Of a stretch of 64,000 nucleotides of DNA, positions 34,858 to 47,863 are shown in pieces. How positions within the stretch are numbered: the first letter of the stretch is position 1; every line of letters begins with the position of its first letter. The stretch spans positions 48,451,937 through 48,515,936 of the forward strand of contig CM061233.1 in NCBI GenBank assembly GCA_030844895.1, given 5' to 3'. The stretch is from Ambrosia x helenae. Taxonomy: Eukaryota > Streptophyta > Magnoliopsida > Asterales > Asteraceae. The position numbers and the translations under genes are program-made. The notes beneath the pieces are model-generated. The model did not search any database. It saw only the letters and a program-made list of their open reading frames with translations, and had not been told where the DNA came from.

Positions 34858-37800
34858 ATGTCGTCCGAAGATAAGAAGTTGGAGCTGTCTATGAAAGACG
34901 CCCAAATCTCCTGGTCCAAAGACAAGTTCAGGTCTTTGGTCAAGAGGTTTGGTATTCTTCGTGATTGGGACCCGGAGTTGCCGGAGAAGGGGCAGACTCC
35001 GGTAGACTGCCCGGAAGGGAAAATATGCCTATATGAGGCATATTTTCAGAAGGGGTTATTCCGGTTGCCGGTTTCTCGCTTCTTCATCTCTGCCCTCCAG
35101 AGATACGAAGTGCACGTTTCTCAGATGAGCCCCTTGGGGTGATGAGGGTGATGCACTTCGAGGCCACCTGTCGAGCCCTGAGGAGGCAGCCGGTGTTTGA
35201 ACACTTCAATGTGTTCTACAAGCTAGAAGTTAAGGAGTCGGGCTGGGTTTCTTTTGTGGAGAGATCCAAGAACGTGAGCCTGATCATACCGAAGAGTTCT
35301 CCAAAAACTCTTTGGGACTGGAAGAGGTGCTTCTTCTTTGTGAAGAAGGAGGTCATCCTAGTGGAGATGACAAAGCTGGAACTGCGCCCTGGGCAGAAGG
35401 TGCCGTCCTTCGAGGTTATGAAGGACTTCCAAGAGGAGGCGTGGTTTCAGGACCTCTCCGCGCATCCAAGTCGTCTAGATGACTTGGACAAATTGGATGA
35501 GGGTATTCTGCGTTTGCTGGGGCTGAGCCGTCTAGGCGTGCGCTTTCTGTGGAGGGTAAGTTTTTATCGTTGCTTCCATTTTTCTTAGTTCGTTTTGTGT
35601 CTCATATTTTTGTGTTTCGTCGCAGGTGATTTACTCTTTGACTACTTTGCCGCCCGGGCTGTGAAGACCGTGTATGTGGCGGTGCCAGAGGGCGGAGTCT
35701 GGGAGATGGAGGCGTTGGCGGAGAACTTCCTGTTCCCTGGCCCTATTCAAGGTGCGCCCTCTAACCTTGAAGTAGGTTTTTTGATCAACCCTGACCCGCT
35801 GTCTGTCAAGACGGCGGAGGGGGTTGATTATGTGTTCTTGTCTGATGATGAGTTGAGCGACCCATCGTCTGATTTGGTACATCGTTCGCGTCGGTCTACA
35901 GGTGGCGCAGGAGGCGGTTCTTCTTCGGCCACGGCGCTAGGCGGCGGTGCGACTGCTGAAGGTCGCCTGGTAGAGGACGCGCCTGTTGACAGTAAGTGTT
36001 CTTTACCTCCTTTTTTTTTGTCTATCTGTTGAGAGATTTGATGTTGTTTGCAGCTCGCAAGCGCAAGGAACCGGAGGCGGTTGAGGAGACCGTAGCTGGT
36101 GGGTCGTCGCCTAAGCGGGCGGCTCATGGTGGGGATAAGCCGGGTGATCTAGAGCTTGAGCCGCCGCCGGTGCGTCAGCCTTTTTACATGAAGGCATTGA
36201 AGAAGCTTAGTAGTAAGTGGCTCTCGGGCCTTTGCCTTTTTGATCTTTTCTTTATGGTTGCCTTAATTTGTTTTTTGTTTTTTATTGTAGGTTCCGTCCC
36301 TCCTTCTGTCCGACAATATCAGGAGGAGCGGAAGAAGAAGCTCGAGGAGGAGCGCGTCCAAGCTGAGGGGGCGCGCCAGACTGAGGCTGCGCGCAAGGAG
36401 GAGGAGGATAAGCGCGCCGCCGAGGCTGATTTGAAGAGGAGGCTGCCGCCCGCCAGGCCGAACTTGAGCGCAAACGGGCAAAAGATGCTCGTTTGGCCGA
36501 GGCCGAACGCAAGCGGGCTGAAGAGGCTCGCTTGGCCGAGTTGGCGGCCGAGAAGGAGAAAGAGGAGCGCCGTCTCGTGTTGTTGAAACAGCACTAGGAT
36601 TTGGTGCATATGAAGAAGGAGCAGGCCGAGGGCATGGGTGCTCAAGGCGGAGAGGGCCAGCGGGGCGGGCCCGTGTTTGTAGATCTGAGCGAGAAGGATG
36701 TCGCTGAGGCATCCTTCCCTGGTGGTGGGCCGGAGGCCCCAAAATCGCAAAGGGCCGAAGGCACGGTGGCGTCCTCCAGTGGGCCTGCCTTTCGTCTTGA
36801 CGCTCCGGTTTATACGCCTGGGTGGCGTATAATCGAAAGCTGTTGATTCCTCAATCCCTTCGTGGCCGAGGAGTTTGTAAGCTATGCGCTCCCGCCGGCG
36901 GAGCGCGCCCATCATCGGGCTCAGGACCGTGGCACCCTCTTCTCCGAGATGTGCATGAACCATACGCAGACCTTGGGCAATCTTTATGCCCTGCACAGAG
37001 GAGAGGGTGAGTTTTTAGACGAGCGGGCGTCGGTCGCCGGTGAGACCAAGCGTCTCGCGAGGGAGAAGGAAGTATACGAGTCGGCTCGTATACGCCTTCT
37101 GGAGCAGGTTTGGAAGCTGGAGTCCGACCTGCGCCAGAAGGACGCCGATGCTGCTGAAAAGCAGAAGGCGTGGGCGAAGTCGTCGGCGGTGGTGAACACG
37201 GAATTGGACCGCCGTCGCCAACTTGTACAGAAGGCCGAGCTTGCCCTAGCTGACGAGAAGAAGGTCTCGGCAGCTAAGGGAAAGGAGTTGGAGGAGCTGT
37301 CCTCCAAGTACGTCACTGCTGTTGGTGATTTGAAGGCGAAGGACGCCGATGTGGTGAAGATGACCACTCGGGTGTCCGAGCTGGAGGGGCAGCTTGCAGC
37401 GTTTTCGAGGGAGCGGGAAGCGTGGGAGTTGGAGAAGACGCTTCTGTTGGATGCTCAAAGGGGTTACTGTGAGAAGTCGCTGTGGGTGATGTCCGACGGG
37501 ATCTCCGCAGTAAGTTTCCGGATCTTTTTCTAAGTTTTTCCTTCGCTTTTTATTTCTTGTTTGTTCTAACCTTTGTTTGATGTACAGGTATATGAACGCT
37601 GCTGGAATGCGCCCAAGATGGGCGAGCAGATTGCCGAAGTGGTTGATGCTGCTCGCACCACGGGCGTCCACAGCGGGTGGTTGGAGGGGTACTTGGCCGC
37701 CAAGGATGGCGCGCCAGTGGAAGAGCAGCCCTTTGGCGACGTCAACACGGACCAGCTGTTGATGGAGCAGCTTCAGAAGTTGGAGCAGATTGAGTTCCCC

Positions 37801-37971
37801 GTGCTGCAGGTTGTGCGGCAATGCCTGGCCGATCCCGATCCTATCGCCAAATTTAAGCGGTGGGTAGAGGAGTCTGATCGTGTAGGCCGTGAGCGCGCGG
37901 AGAAGGAGCGAGCGGAGAAGGAAAGGTCCGGGGCGGGTAGCTCGGGGACGGCTCATGAGCCTCCTCAGTAG
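34858..37971 (+). pseudogene. Antisense accessory gene of the Tat element (Transposase_28-like), decayed
   Basis: Runs opposite to gag-pol between the integrase and the 3' LTR. The ATG at 34858 is used because the longer frame starts with TTG. The N-terminal region (LYEAYFQKGLFRLPVSRFF, QMSPLG, MRVMHFEATCRAL) resembles the plant 'putative gypsy type transposon' domain, which I recall as PF04195. Likely exon junctions: 35555/35626, 35991/36054, 36212/36291, 37509/37588. The C-terminal half is a long Glu/Lys/Ala/Arg-rich coiled coil, ending GTAHEPPQ. Breaks: a frameshift near 35139, a frame mismatch at 35555/35626, a shift near 36450 and an in-frame stop at 36595-36597. The role is unknown; structural or regulatory functions are only guessed for the family. 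Confidence 0.75.
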
Positions 37972-38150
37972 ATTATTTTTGTAATTTTCTCTTTCTTGTA
38001 AATATTGTTTGATGAAATGAAATGAATTTTCTTTTTTGTTCTGCGTCTTGTTGATCTGTCTGATGTGTTTGTGCGTCGTTTGCTGAGTAGATTAACAAGT
38101 GAGGAGTGCGCCTAATAAGTAAGTGAGGTGTTTTGTCTTCATGAGTGATT

Positions 38151-38336
38151 AGTGCGCTGAATCAGTTATGAAGAGTAAATTAACTTCGTAAGTGATTAGT
38201 GCGCCGAGCCACTTGTGAAGAGTGGATTAGCTTCACAAGTGATTAGTGCGCCGAGCCACTTGTGAAGAGTGGGTTAGCTTCACAAGTGAGTAGTGCGCCG
38301 AATTAGTTTATGAAGAGTAAATTAACTTCATAAGTT
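38151..38336 (+). repeat. 47-bp tandem array with hairpin, four units
   Basis: Units start 'agtgcgc' at 38151, 38198, 38245 and 38292. Each has an inverted pair, such as 'cacttgtgaag' with 'cttcacaagtg' in units 2 and 3. It fills the gap between the antisense gene stop (37971) and the integrase stop (38367). Confidence 0.9.
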
Positions 38337-38366
38337 TGGAGGAAGGAATAAAAAACTAAAACTTCT

Positions 38367-39796
38367 TTACAAGTAGCACTTGCGCAATTGCGCTACATTC
38401 CATGATCTAGGTATGGGTGTTCCATCGAGTTTTTCGAGCGCATATGCCCCTTTTCCTAGTACTTGTTGGACTTTGTAAGGCCCTTCCCAGTTAGGTGCTA
38501 GCTTTCCCGGGCGTTCTGCGTGGGAGGCATAGTTGTCCCTAAGGACATAGTCGCCGATGTCGAATTCGCAAACCTTGACCTTCGAATTATAGTAACGTTC
38601 CAATTGTTTTTTGTAGTTTGCTTCGCATATGGCGGCGATATCGCGCCTGTCGTCTAAGAGGTCTAGATTGAGGCGTAGCTCTCTGTTGTTATCTGTGTTG
38701 GCTGTATTGAGGACCCGTGGTGATGGAAATGTTATCTCCACGGGTATTACAGCCTCGGAACCGTAGGTTAGGCTGAACGGAGTTTCGCCAGTGCTGGTCT
38801 TTGTGAGGGTGCGATGCGCCCATAGCACGTGTGGGAGCTCGTCCACCCAGCCCGTCCGCTTTGATCCTAGGCGAGTCTTAATGCCTTCGACTAGGGATCT
38901 GTTGATGCGCTCCACCTGGCCATTACCTTGCGGATGGGCAACGGATGAAAAAATCTGACTGACGCCTAGTTGTGTTAGCCATGCTTGTAGTTTTTTGTCG
39001 GTGAATTGTGTGCCGTTGTCGGTGACGATTTCCATGGGTAAGCCAAAGCGGCAGATGATGAATTCCCAGATGAATTTTTTTATTTGTTCCGCGCTTATTG
39101 AAGCGAGTGGCTTGGCCTCTACCCATTTTGTGAAGTAGTCAACGACGACGAGGAGGTATTGTATCTTTCCGGGGGCCATTGGGAACGGGCTGACCAGGTC
39201 CATGGCCCACTTTTGAAATGGCCAGGCGGCTGTGACTGGTACCAAATCGTTTTTGGGGCGCAGGGTATTTGGCGCATGTTGTTGGCAGTTGAAGCAGGTG
39301 CGTAGGATTTTGACGGCGTCTTGATGCATACCCGGCCAATAATATCCTGCGTTCATGATTTTGGCGACGACCATTCTTGGCCCTGCATGGATCCCGCATA
39401 TGCCTTCGTGAATTTCTCTTATGAGTGAGGTGGCTGTCGCGACATCTATGCATTTTAGTAATGGCCCTAAGTATGAGCGTCGGTACAGGATCCCGTTCAT
39501 TAGTTGGTAATGTTGGGATTTGTATTGGATTTTTCGAGCCTCCGCTTTTTGAGGTGGCAAGGTGCCTGTTGCTAGATAGGCTTGAATAGGGGTCATCCAT
39601 GACCTGGCGCCTGTCTGCGTTATATTGACCTGTCTAAGTGGTACTGAAGGTTGAGGTAGGGTTTCAATGCGTACCTCTTTGGCCATATGCGGCCAGGCGG
39701 TGGAGGCCATTTTGCTGAGTGCGTCAGCTTCCTTGTTGCCGCTGCGGTTTATGTGGAGGATGGTGCAAGTAACGAATTTCTTGGTGAGGAGCTTGG
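38367..39796 (-). pseudogene. Tat pol, 3' part: RNase H tail and integrase
   Basis: Continuous frame of about 475 codons, entering from the LARD2 junction at 39796. Seen: the HHCC zinc-binding region (H..GICGIHAGP, then CFNCQQH), the catalytic core with first Asp in KWAMDLVSPF, second Asp in VTDNGTQF and Glu in QGNGQVERINRSL, and the GPY-type end NWEGPYKVQQVLG. Known role: integrates element cDNA. The first 24 residues of the open frame as it stands belong to the LARD2 LTR, not to pol. The domain itself looks intact but is cut off from RT by 13.6 kb of LARD2. Confidence 0.92.
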
Positions 39797-42700
39797 TGTC
39801 ACACCACGCCAATGGCGGAAACACGTGGCGCGACGCTCGAAAGCATATCAAAGTCAAGATTAACACAAACTATATTTAATTAGAAAAGATCATTATATTA
39901 AGATGTCGGGAAGGAGTACCTGGTTTCAAACATTACTTAAAACCACCAACATTAAGTTTTAAAGTGGGGTGTTTCCGTTTATGTCCCAACCCGATGGTAA
40001 CAATAGATGAAACCCCCAACCAGTGTCCGACATCCCAAATTCCACCGTACTAGCCGCATACCTGTTCAGCACTTAGTTACCTGAAAGATATGTTTAAAAA
40101 GACGTCAATATATAAAATATTGGTGAGTTCACAGGTTTTAGTTTCGTAATAACAACATTAATACATCCTGTGCAAATCCAGCACATTTTTACATCCTGTG
40201 CAAATCCAGCACATTTTGTGGCCTTTGTATGGAGTAGCTAGCTCCTACAAACTATGATGATAAGCAATCCCCTGAGTCCCATAACCAAACCAAGACTAAT
40301 AAATATGCCCCGCTCCAAGTCGTTTCTCGGAACCCAACGACTTAAGTTCAGAATATGTGCACCTCTTGTCTTTACCGGGTTGACGCTATCAACCAGAGGT
40401 GGGCCTCGTCAGGCACCAATAGTACTATCCAAATATTCCTTTGGTTTCATTTACCTGAATTAATGGTTACAGTAGCGAGGACCCAACCCCGAGTGGCGAC
40501 CAAAAACTCAAGTACTCATCATGCCACTTATCACATTTTAACCTTTGAAAACATTTCAACATGTGATAACTTTTGACAAACATATCTTTCCCCCAGTTAA
40601 AACAGTAAAATGGGGCCGTGAAACTCACCTTAATTTCCATGCTTAGCTAGCAAATAAAACCCAAAGCTTTGACCGACTTCCTCGTGCCCTATTTACCAAT
40701 AAAGGACACCTTAAAGTCTATCATATATAAACCTAGCTTATCTTCCGGTTAAAAGATGGTTTATTCAACTATCTTGACCCGTGGGTACTAACCCGAGTCT
40801 TTAAGTGTTTTAACTCGACGAACCGATCGTGATTTATCATAATTCATGTGTTCACATACGATATAGTACCCAACTTGCGCACCTGTTACTATTTGTGTGA
40901 ACACCAGGTTGGACTACTACTACGAAACGCATAACTCATCCCGAGTAATAGCTTGTCTCGTAAATCGGATAATATGATTGTCTTGTATAATTATTTTCGG
41001 AAAATATACCTTGCGGAAATATAATATAGTTATTAAAATCCGTTTAATAACATTTGTTATTTCTTTTCCAACTCCGAATATCTTACAGATCTCAAAACTT
41101 TGCTTTTTGTAAAGACTTCCAAATAAAATCGCACGCATTATACATCTTGAATCCGAACGACAAATATATTGTAGTCATCGAATAACCTTTAAAAAAAAAA
41201 CTCGTCATACTTGACGCTTGGTAACCATAAAGACTATATATTTGTTTGAGAGGTTGCCCGGAATAGACTATTATTGTTACAAATAATCTTTGTCAAAAAC
41301 GTCGTGATTTTGCATAAAACTACATTTATCAAACACTTGGGAAGTTATTTATAAGAACGCACAACAATATCACATTTGTCGTGCTTCGGATTTTATAAAA
41401 ATTTTGGCAGAGTTTCCTCTGTTTTTGTACAAACCAGACAACACAAGTCGTCTACAATTTTCCCAAAATCGACACCAAAACAAGACAATCAATCCATTAA
41501 TACAATTTCCGATTTCAACTAGACGTTTATACGTTTCGACAACCATATAATTTATACTATTTATATAAACATACACAATTTAGGTCCGATAATTAACCCT
41601 GTCACGCTAATATACGAAACCAAACATCCAACTTATACTTTCTGTTTATTATTTTCGGTCCGTTCGCGAGTTAAACTCCGGTTTTATTTGTGTTTATAAT
41701 TTATAATATGCAATGCAAAGTAAACACAAATAATTATACCAAAACGTGCGCGCGCGACTTGATGCGTCTAGAACGACGTGTTCGACCGGGTCGACATGTT
41801 TGACCGAGTTGACTCGGTCTGACCCGTTGACCAGCTGACCGAGCTTGCCCGCGTGTTGACCAGACTCATGTTTTGACTAGATCTGACCCGTAACTGAGAT
41901 CCCGAGCCGAACCCGACTCGCAAAACGAACCCGAACTTCGACCAAAACCGGGTCAGATCTGACCCGGGAACCAAACCCGCTGGATCAACCACCACGACTC
42001 GAAACCACCTTCAAACCACCATCTGCAGCCGCCATCACCTCGGCTAAGACCCACCAAACTGGCCCAAGCCACTTTCTGCTGAAGCATCCACCACCACCCG
42101 AACCACTTGACCCAACCATCTCCACGTGAATAACCTTTGACCAGGCCACCATAACCACCACCATCGGGCCACCGCAGCCACCATACGAACCCACCAAGCC
42201 TGCAACAACCACGCCTACAACCCCTAAACACGAACAACCACCACCGATTAACCACTCCAAACCATCGATCTAACAAGATCGGCCCATCATCTGCCTTGTA
42301 CCACCACATACGCCCTCACCATCTGCTCCATGCCCATTTTCGGGCTTAAAACCACCACGCCGCCGCCACCGAGGGATGTGGTGGTCGGCCGGCTGCTGTC
42401 ACAGAAGGAGGAGAGGGAGATCGGGCAGAGATGGGAGGAGATCGAAGAGAGAGAGTAGAGAGAGAGAGTTTTAGAGAGAGAGTAGAGAGAGAGAGAGAGG
42501 GGTATGCGGCTGCTGAAATGAGGTGGAAGAGGAAGAAGAAGACCTTTTTAGTTAGGTTTGGGGTAGGTGACTTGTACGCGAATCGAACCCGTATAGACGT
42601 TTTTTCGCTTCGATTTATTATTAGGCTCGAAGATAAGTTATAAAAATCATTCGGTTTTGTTCGAAATTAAAAACACAACTAAACCGAGCAATTTAGTTAT

Positions 42701-43223
42701 TATTCTCGTAACTCGACGCGTGAAAACGGAACACGCGTTAAAATCGCGTTAATCGACTCGGTTGTGTTATCCTTCATTTAAATGATCCGATAACTTTTGA
42801 AATTCAATAAGAAACATTATTTATAATAAATAATTATTCCGAAAGTTTAATAACGGTTAAAACCACGCGTTTTGACGTTCGAATCCCACGTCAGTTCCTT
42901 TCCGCGTTCTCCAAGACGCTGCGTTTTTGGCCGTTTACCGCGCCGATTTCTCATTCGATCGCATTGATAGTAAATACATGTCGTATTTACATTTATTAGC
43001 CTTATGTTAGTCCACTTTGACAAATTTTCACTGATGTCAGTTCGTTACGTTAATTACGCGAAGTCTTTCTTTAAAGGCATCAAGACTTCAACGAACTTTC
43101 AAAAGGACATCGTAGGACTCATATTAGCTCAACTAACCATAATTAACCTTAAACCATGTTAATTATTTCTAAAACATGATTAGAATCACGTTAATCGTTG
43201 TACGAAATTTGCCGGTTGTCACA
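39797..43223 (-). repeat. LARD2 3' LTR (left copy)
   Basis: 3427 bp. A direct 24-bp repeat 'acatcctgtgcaaatccagc' occurs twice near 40164-40210. A GA-rich microsatellite lies near 42440-42500. The TATA-like site is altered here ('cctttttagttagg'). Confidence 0.93.
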
Positions 43224-43236
43224 TTCTCCCCCCGTT
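43224..43236 (-). promoter_or_regulatory. LARD2 polypurine tract
   Basis: On the minus strand 'aacggggggagaa' directly precedes the LTR start TGTGACAACC. Confidence 0.7.
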
Positions 43237-46200
43237 AAGAGAATTCGTCCCGGAATTCAGTTCAAGTCATCCGATACGTTAGTATCCTTGAACAGGGCGG
43301 GATGTTTGCGACTCACACGATTACCTCTTTTCTACGTGAACCCATGTTCGCGCTTAGCGTTCTAACGAACACAATGTCATGAGCCGGCCACGACCGAGCT
43401 CTTGGATATCGCAATCCGGCACAAATATCGGTTTTCCCGAAATAGTAGAGCTTTGCGTCAACCTGAATTCTGTCGGTCGAGGAATTGACAATGCTTCCTC
43501 AAGCCAGACTTGCGGGATTCATCAAGAGTCCCACTAAGCTCTTGCGATAGTTCGAGCTTGTTCGTTGCAAGGCCAATTTTAACTGACATATCCGAGTCAC
43601 TGGAGTACTAAGCGAAGTCACTCCATTACCGTTCTCGTGCTTAACAACACCCTTTCAGAGTATAACACTCAGCAAAGTCCTATACCAATTCGAAGTTCCT
43701 AAGGCAACGCCTTGTTAGTACAACTTCCTGATCGGTTTGGCCACTTATTCAAGCAGGTTTGAATCTACCAGATTCGTTGGTCATCTCTTGAACTCAAGTC
43801 AGTTCATGTGTATATCTCTATCTGTCATTCAAGGTACTAGAGACGTACGCGTATGCACTCGAGAGGACTCCGAGTAGTGCACCCCGAACACTAGGGTGAT
43901 AATTCCTATCACATAGGAAATTCTGGCGATGAAGTATGAGAATTCGGTTTGCCACCGACACTAATCGTAGGACACTTCCGTCTAGGACAATAATTCACTC
44001 GTTCGAGAATGGTAATCCATACTCATCTCGAATTGAGTATCCCAGACTTGCGTTCAGGTTTGGCACACCCTGGGGCAGGATAGCTACTAAAATCCGATAT
44101 TGGGAACGTTGGCATCTAGTGTCTAGCCACGACTCTCCAAGAGTATAGGTGGCTATCCGCCTGTCTCATATTATAACTGCAAACGAGTAGGGGGATGAGA
44201 AGGTTCCAAACAGCGATCGATCATTGCCTGTGTCTCATCATAGCCACTAGACACCTCAGGCGGCATGATCATTAGGTTCGCTCGTTCGAATTTCACTAAT
44301 CGGGTGATCTTACCAGATCACAAAGCAGTCGACATTCTCGAGGACGCTCCAGGTTGTTTATAGTAGCGGATGGTAATCCTGTGTCCTCACATGGACCGAA
44401 ATCCACTATGCACCAACTTACAACCTTTTCGTATGAGCGATTGTGGTTAGTGGTACTAGGACGCCTAATATGGACTGATGGAGGTCGAAAGTTTTTGCGT
44501 CACTTTCACCCCTCAGTTCCCCAGACAGTAGACAGTGTATATTCAACATACGGCCGTACAATTCCACAATACACGAGAACTTAAGCCGACTTAAACACAA
44601 ATGTCTAGAGGCTCGCATCACCTCATCACATTGGTCAACATAAGGATGATGTATATGAATCATCATAATATGGTTGCCGTAACAAACAGAGGATAGGGTC
44701 TCGACAACATCTCAACACGTTGGCTTTCCGCGAGACGGTAAGCAGAGCATTGGTAACTACCCAAAACAAGGGTACCCAGTGCTTGTCCTGCTATATGTGC
44801 CTCACGAGCACTGGTGTCCTATCGTTATTAGCAACCTAGTAAGTCAATTCTGAACAATACATGACACTTTCCCTCGAATTGACTATCCGATCCTATGCAG
44901 TGATCTGAGTGAAAGGGTCCTAAAAATGGAATCCCTCACTCGCCAAAGGTTCCATCCTTTTAGGATCTTTCGAGGTAAAAGGTGAAATTGAATCATAGGC
45001 GAATGCATTTGGCATAGATTTCACACTTGGGGCTTGACGACTTCATACGCCAACGCCGTCACTTAAAACAAACAAACGACTGAGATCGCCCCACAAGAAG
45101 TAGCCTTGAGCCTTCCCATAAGCATCCCATTCAACGACTCAGGTAGTCACACAAATGGGTGCAATGCGTAAGCTTTCGAGCTCATCTTGATTAGTCAGGT
45201 ACTAAACGCACTGACCTGGCAGCTCATATTACTATGGTGTCTCCAACAGTGTCTGTCGAGGACAGGGGACTTTGCTCTAGCGCGAGCAATGCTACTGAAA
45301 AATAACTGGGAACACCCATATTGACCCAAGGTTGAAAGGGTTCCACTATCCCAAGAATCTACGTAACGACACCAAGACAAGATAAACCTACCATTCGCAG
45401 GATAACATCAATCGAAGGGCTGAGTTGATCGAAGATCTCATCACGGTAGGGTAGCACCCTTATAGAGTAGACAATGCTACATGCCCTTCTAGATTCAGGG
45501 TTTCATAAGACCTCTGAATCATGTACCAGGGACTCCACCAATGCACACGCTGCGGGTGGGTCCACACTGGTATTCCCGTAGTCATCGGCATGACACGTTG
45601 GCAGGTATGATGTCAAACGAATCCATTGGGATGAGCAATAATAAATTGAGTCTTTCAACTTTTACTAGTCCAAAGGTATGGGTCATAATATCGCTCTCAT
45701 TTACTCGATACCTTCAAGTTCGAGATGTATTCGAAACCCCTTATCACGAACCTCGCCTCGGCATGTGCGAATCATGGGATTTCCTTCCGACATGATTCGA
45801 GAGTGGTTAGTCGACCGAAATGCGCGTAAAAGGTCAAGGCTGGACGTGGCATCACTGATGCCTTAGATTTTGAAGAGGTAATGCTCACGAGACTCGCGGG
45901 CATATAAGGAGGTCGACACATGATTCGGTCAATTATTCAAACTACGAGATTCGGACTTTAGAGAGATACATGTGTTAATACTAGTACTAGAGTGTCTTAG
46001 TATGACTACTGGAAAGTCCGTTAGACACCCGAATTCCCACATTATCGATGGCGACACTACACAACCACTCAGCAACATAACAACAGCTACGTGGGTTTGG
46101 GGTAATGTCTTTATCCCGAGGGAACCAAGAGTGAAACAACGACAATTGTTACATCATAAAGTCAATCCAACAAATGTAGCAATACGTTCACGGTGCAATA

Positions 46201-47863
46201 CGGCAGTACGGACAACACGACAATGATCGCAACACGTCCGCGAAACGCATCATCAACGGAATACCGCATCAGGAGCAACACAACCACGGAGGTGCATCAT
46301 CGACAACGAAACGCAACCACATGGATATGCAGTCGGCAAAACTGTGCAACTGCAAGGATGCACAATCGCTAGGGGTAACGCCACAACATGAATTCACGAT
46401 AGCAGGATGACACACAACCTAGCGAGTCCACTATACCTAACTACAAAAAGCTCCATTTCGGTGAGCGCGCACCCCGTTGCATTTCAGCTCACTTATGGTG
46501 ACGGAATCCTTATTCGTATCCTCAGCAGCAACCTATACCCCATAGGCTCATTGGTGGGAACAATTGGGTTAATAAGGGCATCCGTCATCATAAAAGAAAT
46601 GGGAACGATGGGTTCCACATAATTTAGCAGACTTATCAAGCCGATATCGTTCTTAGGGAGAATGACTGTATGCTCGATATAAGTCACTCGAATAATGGCA
46701 ACTGCAGCATTGACAGGCTCATCCATACCTGAGAACCATCGCCAACCTTAGTCTTGGCAGGAGCCAGGGAATGATAACGAGCGGTTCAACGAAAACCTCA
46801 AAGAAAATGGAGTTAACAGGAACGAACTCCATCGTGACACAAACATGATCATAGCGGCTTGGCAAGGGTCTTATAGACGTCTATGTCAATGACAGTGATC
46901 TTTGTAGGAGCCTCCGAAACAATAACAACATCGAACTTGACAAAAGCCATAAAAACATCCTCAATACATTCCGTATGAGCTACACTCTCAGCAACGATGA
47001 CATGATTTGCTTGGGCCATAGAACAATTACAGCAGGAGCAACATTAGGCTCGGTGGGAGCCTTAGACTCGTCGTAGTTATTAGATGTGTGGTAAATAGTA
47101 TCCATAGGACCTAGAAACCACCAACATCTTTTCCAGTATCAAAACATTGGTCACAACAAGAATAGTAGAGGTAGAAGGATCATGATTTATCAAGACACCA
47201 CGATAAAATAAAACGGTACAGACTCTGGCAATTCAGCCGAGTCATCCTTCTCATTAGGGTCCTCTTGCATGTTATTTTGGCCCTAACACCGATAGTCATC
47301 AACTGAAATGCCTCTCCGCCACCTAAGCAAGGCCAGTGAACTTTCTTCCTGATAGGCCACGCAGTGAGAGTATCGGAATACGACAAGAGATTAGACAAGT
47401 CACATTGTCCATAACGAATGGATCTCGCAACCTTAGTTTATAAAACACCGTGACAAAGGGACGCAACGTCTCAATACCTATGGGGATTGATGGAAAACAC
47501 TTCGCATCAATTGCCACCCCAAATAGACAACCAGTCTCGTCGTTCTGACGAGGGTAGCGGACGTTCAACATTGCAACATGAGTAATGGAATTGCCGTCCC
47601 ATGGGTAAGTTTAGTTGACAGAATAACGTGACCACTTCCGGTAGTCCGTTATTTGATTTTTCGAGGGGGATTTCAATGTCAGCCAAAGCGTTCTGTGACA
47701 CTTGACAATTACGAGTCACACGCTTTACGATTTCGGCTCCCGAAATGTGGTTTCACTCCCCGAGTATTATGACGGATTCAGACGCAAAACGCACGTCGTG
47801 ATCCTATATTCAATATATATGTATGTCTCCATATATATTAACTGACTTGGATAAAATTATCTC
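43237..47863 (-). other. LARD2 internal region, non-coding part
   Basis: About 4.6 kb with no frame longer than 85 codons and no retrotransposon motif on either strand. Composition is balanced and not repetitive at short scale. I recognise no captured host gene. It may be very old coding sequence decayed beyond recognition. Confidence 0.6.

Noticed and set aside
36263..36996. Minus-strand frames of 159 and 225 codons
   Set aside because: Mirror readings of the charged coiled-coil part of the antisense Tat gene; Arg/Pro/Leu-rich without a domain.
37246..37956. 236-codon minus-strand frame
   Set aside because: Shadow of the antisense gene C-terminal half; no motif.
44354..47719. Numerous frames of 60-84 codons in the LARD2 interior
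   Set aside because: Random length distribution on both strands and no gag-pol or host domain recognisable.
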